Source of the DNA: Roseinatronobacter sp. S2
GTDB lineage: Bacteria > Pseudomonadota > Alphaproteobacteria > Rhodobacterales > Rhodobacteraceae
Assembly (NCBI RefSeq): GCF_029581395.1
Contig: NZ_CP121113.1
Coordinates: 2,290,001-2,354,000 of the forward strand
Direction: 5' to 3'
DNA length: 64,000 nucleotides
Position numbers and translations under genes: made by a program. This document shows, in pieces, positions 52,222-60,620 of this stretch (the first letter of the stretch is position 1; each line of letters begins with the position of its first letter). The notes under the pieces are model-generated. The model worked only from the letters and a program-made list of their open reading frames with translations, had not been told where the DNA came from and made no database searches.

Positions 52222-53543
52222 GCCGCCAGCGCCGCCTTGACCGCGTCGGACAGGCGCTGTGTCACCTGCCCCAGATCATCGCGGGTCACAATAAAGGGGG
52301 GGGCCAGCAGCACATGATCACCCTGCACCCCGTCAATCGTGCCGCCCATCGGATAGACCATAAGCCCGCGTTCCATCGCCTCGCGCTTGATATGGGCGTG
52401 GATTTTGCGCGCGGGATCAAACGGCGCTTTCGTGTCGCGGTCGGCCACAAGTTCAATCGCCTGAAACAACCCGCGCCCGCGAATGTCGCCAATATGCGGG
52501 TGTTGACCAAAAGCCGATTGCAGGTTTTCGCGCAACACCGCGCCCATGTCGCGCACATTGGCCAGCAGGTTATCGCGCGCGATCACTTGCTGCACGGCCA
52601 GTCCGGCAGCGGCGGCCATGGGATGGCCCATATAGGTATGGCCATGCTGGAAAAACCCCGACCCGTTTGCAAAGGCGTCATAAATCTTGCGGCTTAACAA
52701 TGTGGCCCCGATGGGCTGATACCCCCCGCCCAAACCCTTGGCGATGGTCAGCAGATCGGGCGCTATGCCATCATGTTCGCACGCATACAGGCTGCCCGTG
52801 CGCCCCATGCCGCACATCACTTCGTCAAGGATTAATAACACCCCGTAACGGTCACAAATTGCACGGATATGTTTGAAATAATCGCCCACGGCAGGCACTG
52901 CGCCCGACGTTGCGCCAACCACAGGTTCGGCCACGAATGCGGCCACTGTGTCGGGGCCAAGTTCCAGAATCTTCGCCTCCAGCTCGCCCGCCGCGCGCAG
53001 GGCGTAATCGGCGTCCGACTCGCCCGCATGCTGTTCGCGGTAGGCATAACAAGGCGCGATGTGATGGGCCTGCATCAACAGCGGTTTGAACTGCGCGCGG
53101 CGCCATTCATTGCCCCCTGTCGCCAAGGCGCCCAGCGTGTTGCCATGGTAACTTTGCCGGCGCGCGATGATGTGGCGGCGTTGGGGCTGGCCGGTTTCCG
53201 TAAAATACTGCCGCGCCATTTTCAACGCCGCCTCGACCGCTTCGGACCCACCCGACACCAGATAGACATGGCTTAACCCTTCGGGCGCGCTGGCAATCAG
53301 CGTGTCGGCCAACGCTTCTGCCACGTCAGAAGTGAAGAAGCCGGTATGCGCATAGGCCAGCCGGTCAAGCTGCGCATGCAGCGCGGCCAGCACATCTGGG
53401 TGCGCATGCCCCAGACAGGACACCGCCGCCCCGCCCGACGCATCTATATACTGTTTGCCCGCTGCATCAGTAAAATGGATGCCCGCCGCAGACACCGCCT
53501 TGCGCGGGGGGGTATGGATGGAACGGTGCAACAAATGGGTCAT
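52218..53543 (-). CDS. Class III aminotransferase (PLP)
   Basis: A 441-residue omega-type aminotransferase. VSGGSEAVEAALKMARQYF binds cofactor phosphate, ARRQSYHGNTLGAL is the typical turn, LILDEVMCGMGRTGS carries the conserved aspartate, and the PLP lysine is in TIAKGLGGGYQPIGA. Candidates include beta-alanine, taurine or polyamine transaminases with pyruvate. Its start overlaps the rpiR stop (ATGA) and its end overlaps the CMD start, so one regulator-enzyme-enzyme operon is evident. Confidence 0.92.
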   Translation of the reverse strand: MTHLLHRSIHTPPRKAVSAAGIHFTDAAGKQYIDASGGAAVSCLGHAHPDVLAALHAQLDRLAYAHTGFFTSDVAEALADTLIASAPEGLSHVYLVSGGSEAVEAALKMARQYFTETGQPQRRHIIARRQSYHGNTLGALATGGNEWRRAQFKPLLMQAHHIAPCYAYREQHAGESDADYALRAAGELEAKILELGPDTVAAFVAEPVVGATSGAVPAVGDYFKHIRAICDRYGVLLILDEVMCGMGRTGSLYACEHDGIAPDLLTIAKGLGGGYQPIGATLLSRKIYDAFANGSGFFQHGHTYMGHPMAAAAGLAVQQVIARDNLLANVRDMGAVLRENLQSAFGQHPHIGDIRGRGLFQAIELVADRDTKAPFDPARKIHAHIKREAMERGLMVYPMGGTIDGVQGDHVLLAPPFIVTRDDLGQVTQRLSDAVKAALAA

Positions 53544-54424
53544 GGGTCTGCCTTGTCATCTGGAAACTGGAAGAATGTGTTCAGCGTGGCCAGCTGGCGG
53601 TCCAGCCCGTCCAGCCGCGCCAGCGTCGCGGGATCATCGGCGCGCGCGATCAGCGCGGCCAGAATATCGGCCATCAGAAAGGCCGGTGTCATGGCATGCA
53701 GATAGGATGCACTGGCGGTGGGCACGATCAGCGCCGTGTCATCCGCCCCGACCAATGGCGAAAACGGGCTGTCCGTTACCGCGACGATGCGCAGCCCGCG
53801 CTGGCGGGCCTGTTCGGTGGCATCCACCACGGCGCGGGTGTAGGGCCGCACGCAGCACACAAACAACGCATCATTCGCGCCCGCGCGCATCAGCGGGTCA
53901 AACCCCGTGCCACCCGCCATATCCAGTAGCACCGCACGGTCACTGACCAGCGACAGCGCGTAATAGAAATGCCACGCCACCGCATGGCTGGACCGCTGCC
54001 CCAAACAGAATATGCGCGCAGATTTCGACAAGTGATCCGCCGCGCAGTCCAGCGCACTTGCCACGTCACTATTTGCCAGTTCCGCGATTTGCGCCGCCGA
54101 ATGGGAAATCATTGCATTTGCTATGCCTGCAACACTGCCAGCATCCACTTTCAGGCGGTTTTGCGCCTGACCACTTAGCCCCTGCCCCATATCGCGCAAA
54201 ATATCGGCATGCTGGGCGCGCAACACGTCAAAGCCTTCATAGCCAAGCGCCTGCGCCAGCCGTGTCATGGACGCGGGCTGCACGCCCGCGCGCCGCGCCT
54301 GTTCGCGCATGGACAGCAATGCCACATCGCGCGGGTTATCGACAATCCATTGCGCAGCTTGGCGCAATTGACCGGGAAGTTCGGGCAGACGGGCTGCTAT
54401 GCGGGACTGAATTCGTTGCATCAT
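53540..54424 (-). CDS. MurR/RpiR-family transcriptional regulator
   Basis: A 294-residue regulator with an N-terminal HTH_6 domain (LPELPGQLRQAAQWIVDNPRD, then SMREQARRAGVQPASMTRLAQALGYEGF) and a C-terminal SIS domain (ARIFCLGQRSSHAVAWHFYY; TDSPFSPLVGADDTAL) that binds a phosphosugar or similar effector. ATGs at 54436, 54424 and 54421 are possible starts and none has a strong ribosome site. It heads the aminotransferase-CMD operon; an 18-bp palindrome lies 52 bp upstream. Confidence 0.9.
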   Translation of the reverse strand: MMQRIQSRIAARLPELPGQLRQAAQWIVDNPRDVALLSMREQARRAGVQPASMTRLAQALGYEGFDVLRAQHADILRDMGQGLSGQAQNRLKVDAGSVAGIANAMISHSAAQIAELANSDVASALDCAADHLSKSARIFCLGQRSSHAVAWHFYYALSLVSDRAVLLDMAGGTGFDPLMRAGANDALFVCCVRPYTRAVVDATEQARQRGLRIVAVTDSPFSPLVGADDTALIVPTASASYLHAMTPAFLMADILAALIARADDPATLARLDGLDRQLATLNTFFQFPDDKADP

Positions 54425-54475
54425 GCCATTGGGCATACCACATCCGTCCCGAAAAAACAACATTCATTTCTCATT

Positions 54476-54493
54476 GTGAAACATATGTTTCAC
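54476..54493. promoter_or_regulatory. 18-bp perfect palindrome, predicted RpiR operator
   Basis: GTGAAACATATGTTTCAC, symmetric at every position. It lies between the small exported-protein gene (overlapping its last codons) and rpiR. TGAAA..TTTCA half-sites are typical of RpiR-family operators, so autoregulation is the simplest reading. Confidence 0.62.
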
Positions 54494-54804
54494 TCAGATG
54501 TGAACGACAACGGCTTCCCGCGCGCGGGGAACATCTCATGGCCTGCATCAAACGCGGTGCCCTGGGCCAACAAACACATACGCCCGTCGGGCAAGGTGAC
54601 CGTGACAGTCCAGTCCGTGCTGTCGGTTGCGGCGAACATTTCCATCACCGCGCGCCCCGCCAGACCAATGGCGCGGCGCGATTGCGCAGCGTCAGCCAGC
54701 AATTTCAAAACATCCGCGCGCGGGGCACAGGACAAACCCTGCGCCTGAACCGGTGCGGCCAACAGGGACACGGCTATCGCAAGGCAGGCAGATTTCAGAC
54801 GCAT
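54490..54804 (-). CDS. Small exported hypothetical protein
   Basis: A 104-residue protein with a signal peptide (MRLKSACLAIAVSLLAAPVQA, cleavage before QGLSC). The mature part has two cysteines (SCAPR and MCLLA) that could form a disulfide, a helix (RADVLKLLADAAQSRRAIGL) and a strand pair (DWTVTVTLPDGRMCLLAQGT). Similar small secreted proteins are widespread in the family but have no known role. Its end overlaps the palindrome upstream of rpiR. Confidence 0.72.
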   Translation of the reverse strand: MRLKSACLAIAVSLLAAPVQAQGLSCAPRADVLKLLADAAQSRRAIGLAGRAVMEMFAATDSTDWTVTVTLPDGRMCLLAQGTAFDAGHEMFPARGKPLSFTSE

Positions 54805-54998
54805 AATTCAAGACCTTTCGCATGGGGTATGGACCGAAACTCAAGTCTGCCACGCCCCTTGCCAAAACGCGGTAAAGGCACCGAACGCACTGGTCTGCAT
54901 TGGAAAAGCGCCACTTTGCCGCAATGCAGCAAAACAGGGCTTGCCAAATGTAACCGAAACTGGTGTTTTGCACGCAATATTATTACGAGGAGAGACTC

Positions 54999-55865
54999 AT
55001 GGACACGCGCCCCTTCCGATCGGTTCTGTATATTCCCGGCTCCAAGGAGCGGGCGCTGGAAAAAGCCACCGGCCTTGCAACAGATGCCATTATCTTTGAT
55101 CTGGAAGATGCGGTCGCGATTGATGAAAAGCCAAATGCCCGCAAACTGCTGACTGAGACGCTGTGCGCGCTGGACTATGGCAGGCGCGCAAAACTGGTGC
55201 GGATCAACGCGCTTTCCACGCCATGGGGCGCGGATGATCTGGATGTGATAGCCACGGCAAAACCCGAAGCGATCCTGCTGCCCAAGGTGGACAGTGCAGC
55301 CCATGTAACGCAGTTGGCCCGCCTGCTGGACGCCCGCAGTGACACCGCACACACCCGCATCTGGGCGATGATCGAATCCCCCCTTGGGGTGCTGAACGCG
55401 CTGGACATCGCGCAGGCCCCGCGCATGGCCGGGTTCATCATGGGCACGAATGATCTGGCCAAGGATATGGGGTGCCGGTTCCGGGCGGACCGCATGCCTC
55501 TGCTGACGGCGCTGCAACTGCCCCTGATGGCGGCCAAGGCGGCCGGAATCGTGGCGGTGGACGGGGTCTATAACGCGTTCAAGGATGAAGAGGGGCTGCG
55601 CGCGGAATGCCAGCAGGGCCGCGACATGGGCTTTGACGGCAAGACGCTGATTCACCCCGCACAACTGGACATTGCCAACCAGATTTTTGCGCCATCAGAT
55701 GACGAAGTGGCCCTTGCCCGCCGCCAGATCGCCGCATTTGAAGAGGCGACAGCAAAAGGCGAAGGTGTGGCGGTCGTGGATGGTAAGATTGTCGAAAACC
55801 TGCATATTGTGACCGCACAGCAAATCCTTGCGAAGGCAGACGCCATCGCATCCTTTACGGAGTAG
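54999..55865 (+). CDS. mcl2: (3S)-malyl-CoA thioesterase / CitE-like CoA-ester lyase
   Basis: A 288-residue HpcH/HpaI-CitE-type TIM barrel. RPFRSVLYIPGSKERALEKA opens it, IIFDLEDAVAIDEK carries the acid, LPKVDSA and ARIWAMIESPLGVL-type strand (here TRIWAMIESPLGVL) the metal-binding glutamate, and DGKTLIHPAQLDIAN the CoA-binding end. The length and the neighbourhood (nnrU, DUF1737, mch, sdh) match the malyl-CoA thioesterase Mcl2 of Rhodobacter sphaeroides, which finishes the ethylmalonyl-CoA pathway by hydrolysing malyl-CoA to malate. A lyase activity cannot be excluded. GAGGAGA precedes the ATG. Confidence 0.85.
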   Translation: MDTRPFRSVLYIPGSKERALEKATGLATDAIIFDLEDAVAIDEKPNARKLLTETLCALDYGRRAKLVRINALSTPWGADDLDVIATAKPEAILLPKVDSAAHVTQLARLLDARSDTAHTRIWAMIESPLGVLNALDIAQAPRMAGFIMGTNDLAKDMGCRFRADRMPLLTALQLPLMAAKAAGIVAVDGVYNAFKDEEGLRAECQQGRDMGFDGKTLIHPAQLDIANQIFAPSDDEVALARRQIAAFEEATAKGEGVAVVDGKIVENLHIVTAQQILAKADAIASFTE

Positions 55866-55870
55866 CCATT

Positions 55871-56434
55871 ATGGGAACCATCCTTCTGATCCTTGGCGTT
55901 GCCCTATGGGCGGGCGCGCATCTGTTCAAGCGACTCGCACCGGAGCGGCGCGCGGGATTGGGCGACAAGGGGATGGGGGTGGTTGCGGTTTTGTTGCTGG
56001 CATCCATCGTGGTGATGACCATCGGCTACCGCATGGCAGACCCGATCTGGCTGTGGGTATCGCCGCCATGGATGACACATCTGAACAACCTGCTGGTGTT
56101 CATAGGGTTCTATCTGTTCGCCGTATCTGGGTTGAAAACCGGCCTGCACCAGCGCATTCGTCACCCGCAACTGTCGGGGTTCAAGGCATGGGCACTGGCG
56201 CATTTGCTGGTTGTGGGCACAGTGCAGGGCGTCATCCTGTTCGGCGGTCTGCTGGCATGGGCGGTGGTATCGGTGATCATGATCAACCGCGCAAACCGCG
56301 ACTGGACGCGCCCGCCCGAGGCCGCGATGTGGAAAGAAGGCGTAGCCGTTGTGGGCGCGCTGTTTGCGATGCTGGTGGTGGGCCAGATTCACGGCTGGCT
56401 TGGCCCCTGGCCTTTTGGGGGGGTAAACCCCTGA
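55871..56434 (+). CDS. NnrU family membrane protein
   Basis: A 187-residue polytopic protein with about five hydrophobic segments, starting MGTILLILGVALWAGAHLFK and containing RIRHPQLSGFKAWALAHLLV, the typical NnrU core with conserved His/Pro. NnrU is linked to nitric-oxide/nitrite metabolism in denitrifiers, but family members occur widely without denitrification. It begins 5 bp after the preceding gene. The last codons (GPWPFGGVNP) are encoded by a short tandem repeat that continues past the stop. Confidence 0.87.
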   Translation: MGTILLILGVALWAGAHLFKRLAPERRAGLGDKGMGVVAVLLLASIVVMTIGYRMADPIWLWVSPPWMTHLNNLLVFIGFYLFAVSGLKTGLHQRIRHPQLSGFKAWALAHLLVVGTVQGVILFGGLLAWAVVSVIMINRANRDWTRPPEAAMWKEGVAVVGALFAMLVVGQIHGWLGPWPFGGVNP

Positions 56435-56468
56435 CCTTTTTTGGGGGAAACCCCTGGCCTTTTGGAGG
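56404..56468 (+). repeat. Three-unit imperfect tandem repeat across a stop codon
   Basis: Units of 24, 23 and 18 nt start at 56404, 56428 and 56451. Each begins CCCCTGGCCTTTT or CCCCTGACCTTTT and ends in a G-run. The first two span the nnrU stop region and the third ends as the GGAGG ribosome site of the DUF1737 gene. Confidence 0.75.
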
Positions 56469-56475
56469 ATAAAAA

Positions 56476-56679
56476 ATGCGCGCCTACAGATTGCTGACCG
56501 CAGAAGACACATCTGCCTTTTGCCACAAGGTCACAGATGCCCTGTCCAAGGGCTGGGAATTATATGGATCGCCCGCCTATGCCCATGATCCGGCAACCGG
56601 CACGATGCGCTGCGCGCAGGCTGTCATCAAGGATGTGGCGGGGGCGTATGACCCCGATGTGCGGCTGGGCACCTTGTGA
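56476..56679 (+). CDS. DUF1737 domain protein
   Basis: A 67-residue protein matching DUF1737: YRLLTAEDTSAFCHKVTDALSKGWELYGSP, with the typical ALxxGWxLYGSP core and a C-terminal AQAVIKDV. GGAGG is 7 nt before the ATG and is formed by the third unit of the tandem repeat. It lies between nnrU and mch in the same operon-like series. Function unknown. Confidence 0.83.
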   Translation: MRAYRLLTAEDTSAFCHKVTDALSKGWELYGSPAYAHDPATGTMRCAQAVIKDVAGAYDPDVRLGTL

Positions 56680-56704
56680 GACGACAGGAACTGCCGCAAA
56701 AAAG

Positions 56705-56727
56705 TTGAGTATTTGTAGCAAGATGAA
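56705..56727 (+). repeat. Short 23-nt intergenic motif, copy 5
   Basis: TTGAGTATTT, GTA, GCAAGATGAA, between DUF1737 and mch. Its last bases abut GAGG (56728-56731), the ribosome site of mch. Confidence 0.7.
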
Positions 56728-56736
56728 GAGGGCAGG

Positions 56737-57765
56737 ATGAGCAAGACCACCGCGGGGCGTTTCTTTGAGGATTACCGGATCGGGCAGGTCATCGACCATG
56801 CCGTGCCGCGCACGGTATCAGGGGGGGAGCGTGCGCTGTATCACGCCCTATATCCCGCGCGGGGCGCACTGTATTCATCGGATGAATTTGCGCGCGCCTG
56901 TGGCCTGGCCGCCAGCCCTGTGGATGATCTGATTGCCTTTCATATCGTGTTTGGCAAATCGGTGCCCGATATCAGCCTGAACGCAGTCGCCAATCTGGGC
57001 TATGCGGCGGGGCGGTTCCTGCGCCCTGTCTATCCCGGTGACACATTGCAAAGCCGCTCTGACATCATCGGGCTGAAGCAGAATTCAAACGGCAAATCCG
57101 GCGTCGTCTATGTGCGCACGCGCGGGCGCAACCAGCGCGGCGATGTGGTGCTGGAGTATGTGCGCTGGGTGATGGTGCGCAAGCGCGACCCGGATGCGCC
57201 TGCCCCCGGGACACTGGTGCCGGATCTGCCGCAGGTGGTGGCAGCGCGCGATCTGGTGATCCCAGAAGGGCTGGATTTTACCAGTTACGATTTCACCGCC
57301 GCGGGCGAGCCGCACCGCTGGGGCGATTATACCGTGGGCGAGCGGATTGACCATGTGGACGGTGTCACCCTTGAGGAGGCCGAGCATATGCTGGCCACGC
57401 GGCTGTGGCAAAACACCGCCAAGGTCCATTTCGACGCCACATTCCGCCCCGATGGCAAGCGGCTGATCTATGGCGGGCATATCATATCACTGGCACGCGC
57501 GCTGTCGTTCAACGGGCTGGCCAATGCACAGATGATCGCGGCCATCAATGGCGGCGCGCATGCAAACCCCTGTTTTGCAGGCGACACGGTGCGCGCATGG
57601 TCCGAAGTGCTGGACCGCGCCGAGACCCCTGCCCCCGGTGTCGGTGCATTGCGGTTGCGGCTTGTCGCCACCAAAGGGGCGGCGGGCGTGTTGCGCGGGG
57701 ATGATGGAAAATATGACCCTGATGTGCTGCTGGATCTGGACTATTGGGTGTTGGTTCCACGCTAG
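56737..57765 (+). CDS. mch: Mesaconyl-CoA hydratase (MaoC family)
   Basis: A 342-residue double hot-dog protein. The first MaoC half starts AGRFFEDYRIGQVIDH and contains the NAVANLGYAAGRFLRPVYPGDTL segment; the second half has GDYTVGERIDHVDGVTLEEAEHM and FNGLANAQMIAAINGGAHANPCFAGDTV. The length matches Rhodobacter mesaconyl-CoA (beta-methylmalyl-CoA) hydratase of the ethylmalonyl-CoA pathway for acetate assimilation. The neighbouring malyl-CoA thioesterase and complex II genes act in the same flux toward malate and succinate. Confidence 0.9.
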   Translation: MSKTTAGRFFEDYRIGQVIDHAVPRTVSGGERALYHALYPARGALYSSDEFARACGLAASPVDDLIAFHIVFGKSVPDISLNAVANLGYAAGRFLRPVYPGDTLQSRSDIIGLKQNSNGKSGVVYVRTRGRNQRGDVVLEYVRWVMVRKRDPDAPAPGTLVPDLPQVVAARDLVIPEGLDFTSYDFTAAGEPHRWGDYTVGERIDHVDGVTLEEAEHMLATRLWQNTAKVHFDATFRPDGKRLIYGGHIISLARALSFNGLANAQMIAAINGGAHANPCFAGDTVRAWSEVLDRAETPAPGVGALRLRLVATKGAAGVLRGDDGKYDPDVLLDLDYWVLVPR

Positions 57766-57797
57766 GACACGGCCCCGAGTCGCAGGCATGGCGATAG

Positions 57798-57849
57798 GTG
57801 ATCACAAGGCCACCCATTATGTGATCACAAGCTGGCATCGTGTGATCAC
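57798..57849. promoter_or_regulatory. Three phased GTGATCAC palindromes upstream of sdh
   Basis: Perfect 8-bp palindromes GTGATCAC at 57798, 57821 and 57842; the last two extend to TGTGATCACA. Start-to-start distances are 23 and 21 bp, about two helical turns, so bound proteins would lie on one DNA face. The array ends 165 bp before sdhC. The regulator is not known. Confidence 0.65.
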
Positions 57850-58014
57850 ATAATTCATTTTGCTTGCTTTTTTATTACAAACCGCACGGATTTTATGGCG
57901 CAAACCTGCCTCGGCGCGTGACATTCTGATAAAATCCGCTATTGAATGGGGCAGAGCTAAGGCACTTGAGCCAGGCTGCCATTTGCAGCCCTGCCATAGA
58001 AAAGGGAGCCATCC

Positions 58015-58398
58015 ATGGCCGACGTGAACAGGGGCAACCGCCCGCTTTCCCCGCATATGCAAATTTATCGCCTGCCGCTGGCTGCCGTCTCGTCGATCCT
58101 GAACCGGATTACGGGGGTGGGCATGGCGCTTTCGGCGATGCTGATCATCTGGTGGTTCGCCGCCGGCGCATTCGGCGCTGCATATTTCGAGTTCGTTGAC
58201 GGATTGCTGACCTCTGTTATTGGCCATCTGGTGATGATCGGCTCGCTGGCGGCACTTTGGTATCACATGCTCAATTCCATCCGTCACCTGATCTGGGATA
58301 CAGGCCGCATGATGGGCATCGATATCGTCGAGAAAACGACCTATGTGGTCTTCGCAGGCACTGTCGTTCTGACATTGCTGACAATCATCATCATATAA
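58015..58398 (+). CDS. sdhC: Succinate dehydrogenase cytochrome b556 subunit
   Basis: A 127-residue membrane anchor with three helices. RPLSPHMQIYRLPLAAVSSILNRITG is the family start with the quinone-site Ser/Arg region, and WYHMLNSIRHLIWD carries the heme b histidine (the usual glycine of HxxxGxRH is serine here). With SdhD it anchors the SdhAB head and forms the ubiquinone site of complex II. First gene of sdhCDA-lipoprotein-sdhB. Confidence 0.96.
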   Translation: MADVNRGNRPLSPHMQIYRLPLAAVSSILNRITGVGMALSAMLIIWWFAAGAFGAAYFEFVDGLLTSVIGHLVMIGSLAALWYHMLNSIRHLIWDTGRMMGIDIVEKTTYVVFAGTVVLTLLTIIII

Positions 58399-58410
58399 GG
58401 GGCGCGCAAC

Positions 58411-58791
58411 ATGGGGTTCAAAACAGCTTATGCCCGCGTACACGGGTCCGGTTCCGCAGGCGAAGGGTCACATCACTGGTGGTCCCAGCGTATCACGTCG
58501 GTCGCGCTTATCCCTTTGACATTGCTGTTCATCGTGCCGTTCGGGCGGGCATTGGGGTCAGGGCATGACGCATTTGTCGCCACCTATTCCAACCTGTGGC
58601 ACGCATTGGTCGCGATTTTGTTCATCATCGCGGTTTTCGCGCATTTGCAGCAGGGCTTGCAAACGGTGCTGGAAGACTATGTGCCAAACAAGGCCGCGCG
58701 CACAGTGTCGCTGCTGGCCAACACATTGCTGTGCTGGGCGTTCGGCGTTGCCGGTGTCCTGTCGGTTGCATCCGTCCTGTTCAGCGCCTGA
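58411..58791 (+). CDS. sdhD: Succinate dehydrogenase hydrophobic membrane anchor subunit
   Basis: A 126-residue anchor with three membrane helices. The start (YARVHGSGSAGEGSHHWWSQRITS) contains the conserved W-Q-R-x-T region, and FAHLQQGLQTVLEDYV has the heme-ligand histidine and the quinone-site Asp-Tyr pair. It begins 12 bp after sdhC and ends 9 bp before sdhA. Confidence 0.95.
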   Translation: MGFKTAYARVHGSGSAGEGSHHWWSQRITSVALIPLTLLFIVPFGRALGSGHDAFVATYSNLWHALVAILFIIAVFAHLQQGLQTVLEDYVPNKAARTVSLLANTLLCWAFGVAGVLSVASVLFSA

Positions 58792-58800
58792 GGGAAAGAC

Positions 58801-60606
58801 ATGTCTGCTTACAAGATCGAAGAACATACCTATGATGTGGTCGTGGTGGGCGCAGGTGGCGCAGGGTTGCGCGCGACACTGGGCATGGCCGAACAGGGGT
58901 TGAAAACCGCTTGTGTGACCAAGGTTTTCCCGACCCGCAGCCACACTGTGGCTGCACAGGGCGGCATTGCCGCAAGCCTGTCGAATATGGGGCCGGACCA
59001 TTGGCAATGGCACATGTATGACACCGTCAAGGGGTCGGACTGGCTGGGCGATACGGATGCGATGGAATATCTGGCGCGCGAAGCCCCCAAGGCCGTCTAT
59101 GAGCTGGAGCATTACGGCGTGCCGTTTTCGCGCACCGAAGAAGGCAAGATTTACCAGCGCCCCTTTGGCGGCCACACGACCGAATTCGGCGAAGGGCCGC
59201 CCGTGCAGCGCACATGTGCTGCCGCCGACCGCACTGGCCACGCCATGCTGCACACGCTGTATGGCCAGTCGGTCAAGCAAAAGGCCGAGTTTTTCATTGA
59301 ATATTTCGCAACCGACCTGATCATGTCCGAAGATGGGGTGTGTCAGGGCGTGCTGGCGTGGAAGCTGGATGATGGCACGCTGCATCTGTTCAGCGCCAAG
59401 ATGGTGGTTCTTGCCACGGGCGGTTATGGCCGCGCCTATTTCAGCGCCACATCGGCCCATACCTGCACCGGTGACGGAAACGGGATGGTGGCACGCGCGG
59501 GCTTGCCGCTTCAGGATATGGAATTCGTGCAATTCCACCCGACCGGCATTTACGGTGCAGGCTGCCTGATTACCGAAGGCGCGCGCGGCGAAGGCGGTTA
59601 CCTGACCAATTCCGAGGGCGAGCGTTTCATGGAACGCTACGCGCCCCATTACAAGGATCTGGCCCCGCGCGACTATGTCAGCCGGTGCATGACGATGGAA
59701 ATTCGCGAAGGGCGCGGTGTTGGCGCAAATGGCGACCATATCCACCTGCACCTGAACCACCTGCCGCCCGAAACCCTGAAACTGCGCCTGCCCGGTATTT
59801 CCGAATCCGCGCGGGTCTTTGCGGGTGTTGACGTGAACAAGGAACCTATCCCCGTTTTGCCAACGGTGCATTACAATATGGGCGGGATTCCGACCAATTA
59901 CTGGGGCGAGGTTCTGAACGCCGATGCTGAAAACCCCGACCGCGTGTCACCGGGGCTGATGGCTGTGGGCGAAGCGGCCTGTGCCAGCGTGCACGGGGCA
60001 AACCGCCTTGGGTCGAATTCGTTGATTGACCTTGTTGTGTTCGGGCGCGCAGCCGCCATTCGCGCCGGTCAGGTTGTGGACCCCAAAGCGCCCAACCCCA
60101 AGCTGAACAAGGCCAGCGTGGACAAGGCGCTGGAACGCTTCGACAGGTTCCGCAATCTGGACGGCGCTGTGCCGACATCGGACCTGCGGCTTGAAATGCA
60201 AAAGGCCATGCAGTCGGATGCGGCGGTGTTCCGCACCGATAAAACGCTGGCCGAAGGGTGCCGCAAGATGCAGGACGTGGCAGGCAAGATGGCTGACCTG
60301 AAGGTCACCGACCGCAGCCTGATCTGGAACACCGACCTGATGGAAACGCTTGAACTGGACAACCTGATGCCTTGCGCATTGACCACCATTGTGGGCGCCG
60401 AGGCGCGCAAGGAATCGCGCGGGGCGCATGCGCATGAGGATTATCCCGACCGCGACGACGCCACATGGCGCAAGCATACGCTGGCTTGGGTGGATAACAC
60501 ATCGGTCCGGCTGGATTACCGCCCTGTCCATACAGAGCCGCTGACGCTGGAAGCTGATGGTGGCATTTCGATGCAGAAAATCGCCCCTGCCGAACGTAAA
60601 TTCTGA
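58801..60606 (+). CDS. sdhA: Succinate dehydrogenase flavoprotein subunit
   Basis: A 601-residue flavoprotein oxidising succinate to fumarate. The FAD Rossmann motif is [11 protein letters not shown], the covalent FAD histidine is H48 in [13 protein letters not shown], and the substrate region includes [10 protein letters not shown] and [12 protein letters not shown]. It needs SdhE for flavinylation, which is encoded at 27.5 kb. The expected arginine/histidine residues near the dicarboxylate site appear intact. Confidence 0.98.
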   Translation: MSAYKIEEHTYDVVVVGAGGAGLRATLGMAEQGLKTACVTKVFPTRSHTVAAQGGIAASLSNMGPDHWQWHMYDTVKGSDWLGDTDAMEYLAREAPKAVYELEHYGVPFSRTEEGKIYQRPFGGHTTEFGEGPPVQRTCAAADRTGHAMLHTLYGQSVKQKAEFFIEYFATDLIMSEDGVCQGVLAWKLDDGTLHLFSAKMVVLATGGYGRAYFSATSAHTCTGDGNGMVARAGLPLQDMEFVQFHPTGIYGAGCLITEGARGEGGYLTNSEGERFMERYAPHYKDLAPRDYVSRCMTMEIREGRGVGANGDHIHLHLNHLPPETLKLRLPGISESARVFAGVDVNKEPIPVLPTVHYNMGGIPTNYWGEVLNADAENPDRVSPGLMAVGEAACASVHGANRLGSNSLIDLVVFGRAAAIRAGQVVDPKAPNPKLNKASVDKALERFDRFRNLDGAVPTSDLRLEMQKAMQSDAAVFRTDKTLAEGCRKMQDVAGKMADLKVTDRSLIWNTDLMETLELDNLMPCALTTIVGAEARKESRGAHAHEDYPDRDDATWRKHTLAWVDNTSVRLDYRPVHTEPLTLEADGGISMQKIAPAERKF

Positions 60607-60620
60607 CGGGTCGGGCGCAG

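Noticed and set aside
57840-58014. A sigma-70 promoter for sdhC
   Set aside because: TTGCTT and several AT-rich blocks occur, but no pair has acceptable spacing and sequence.
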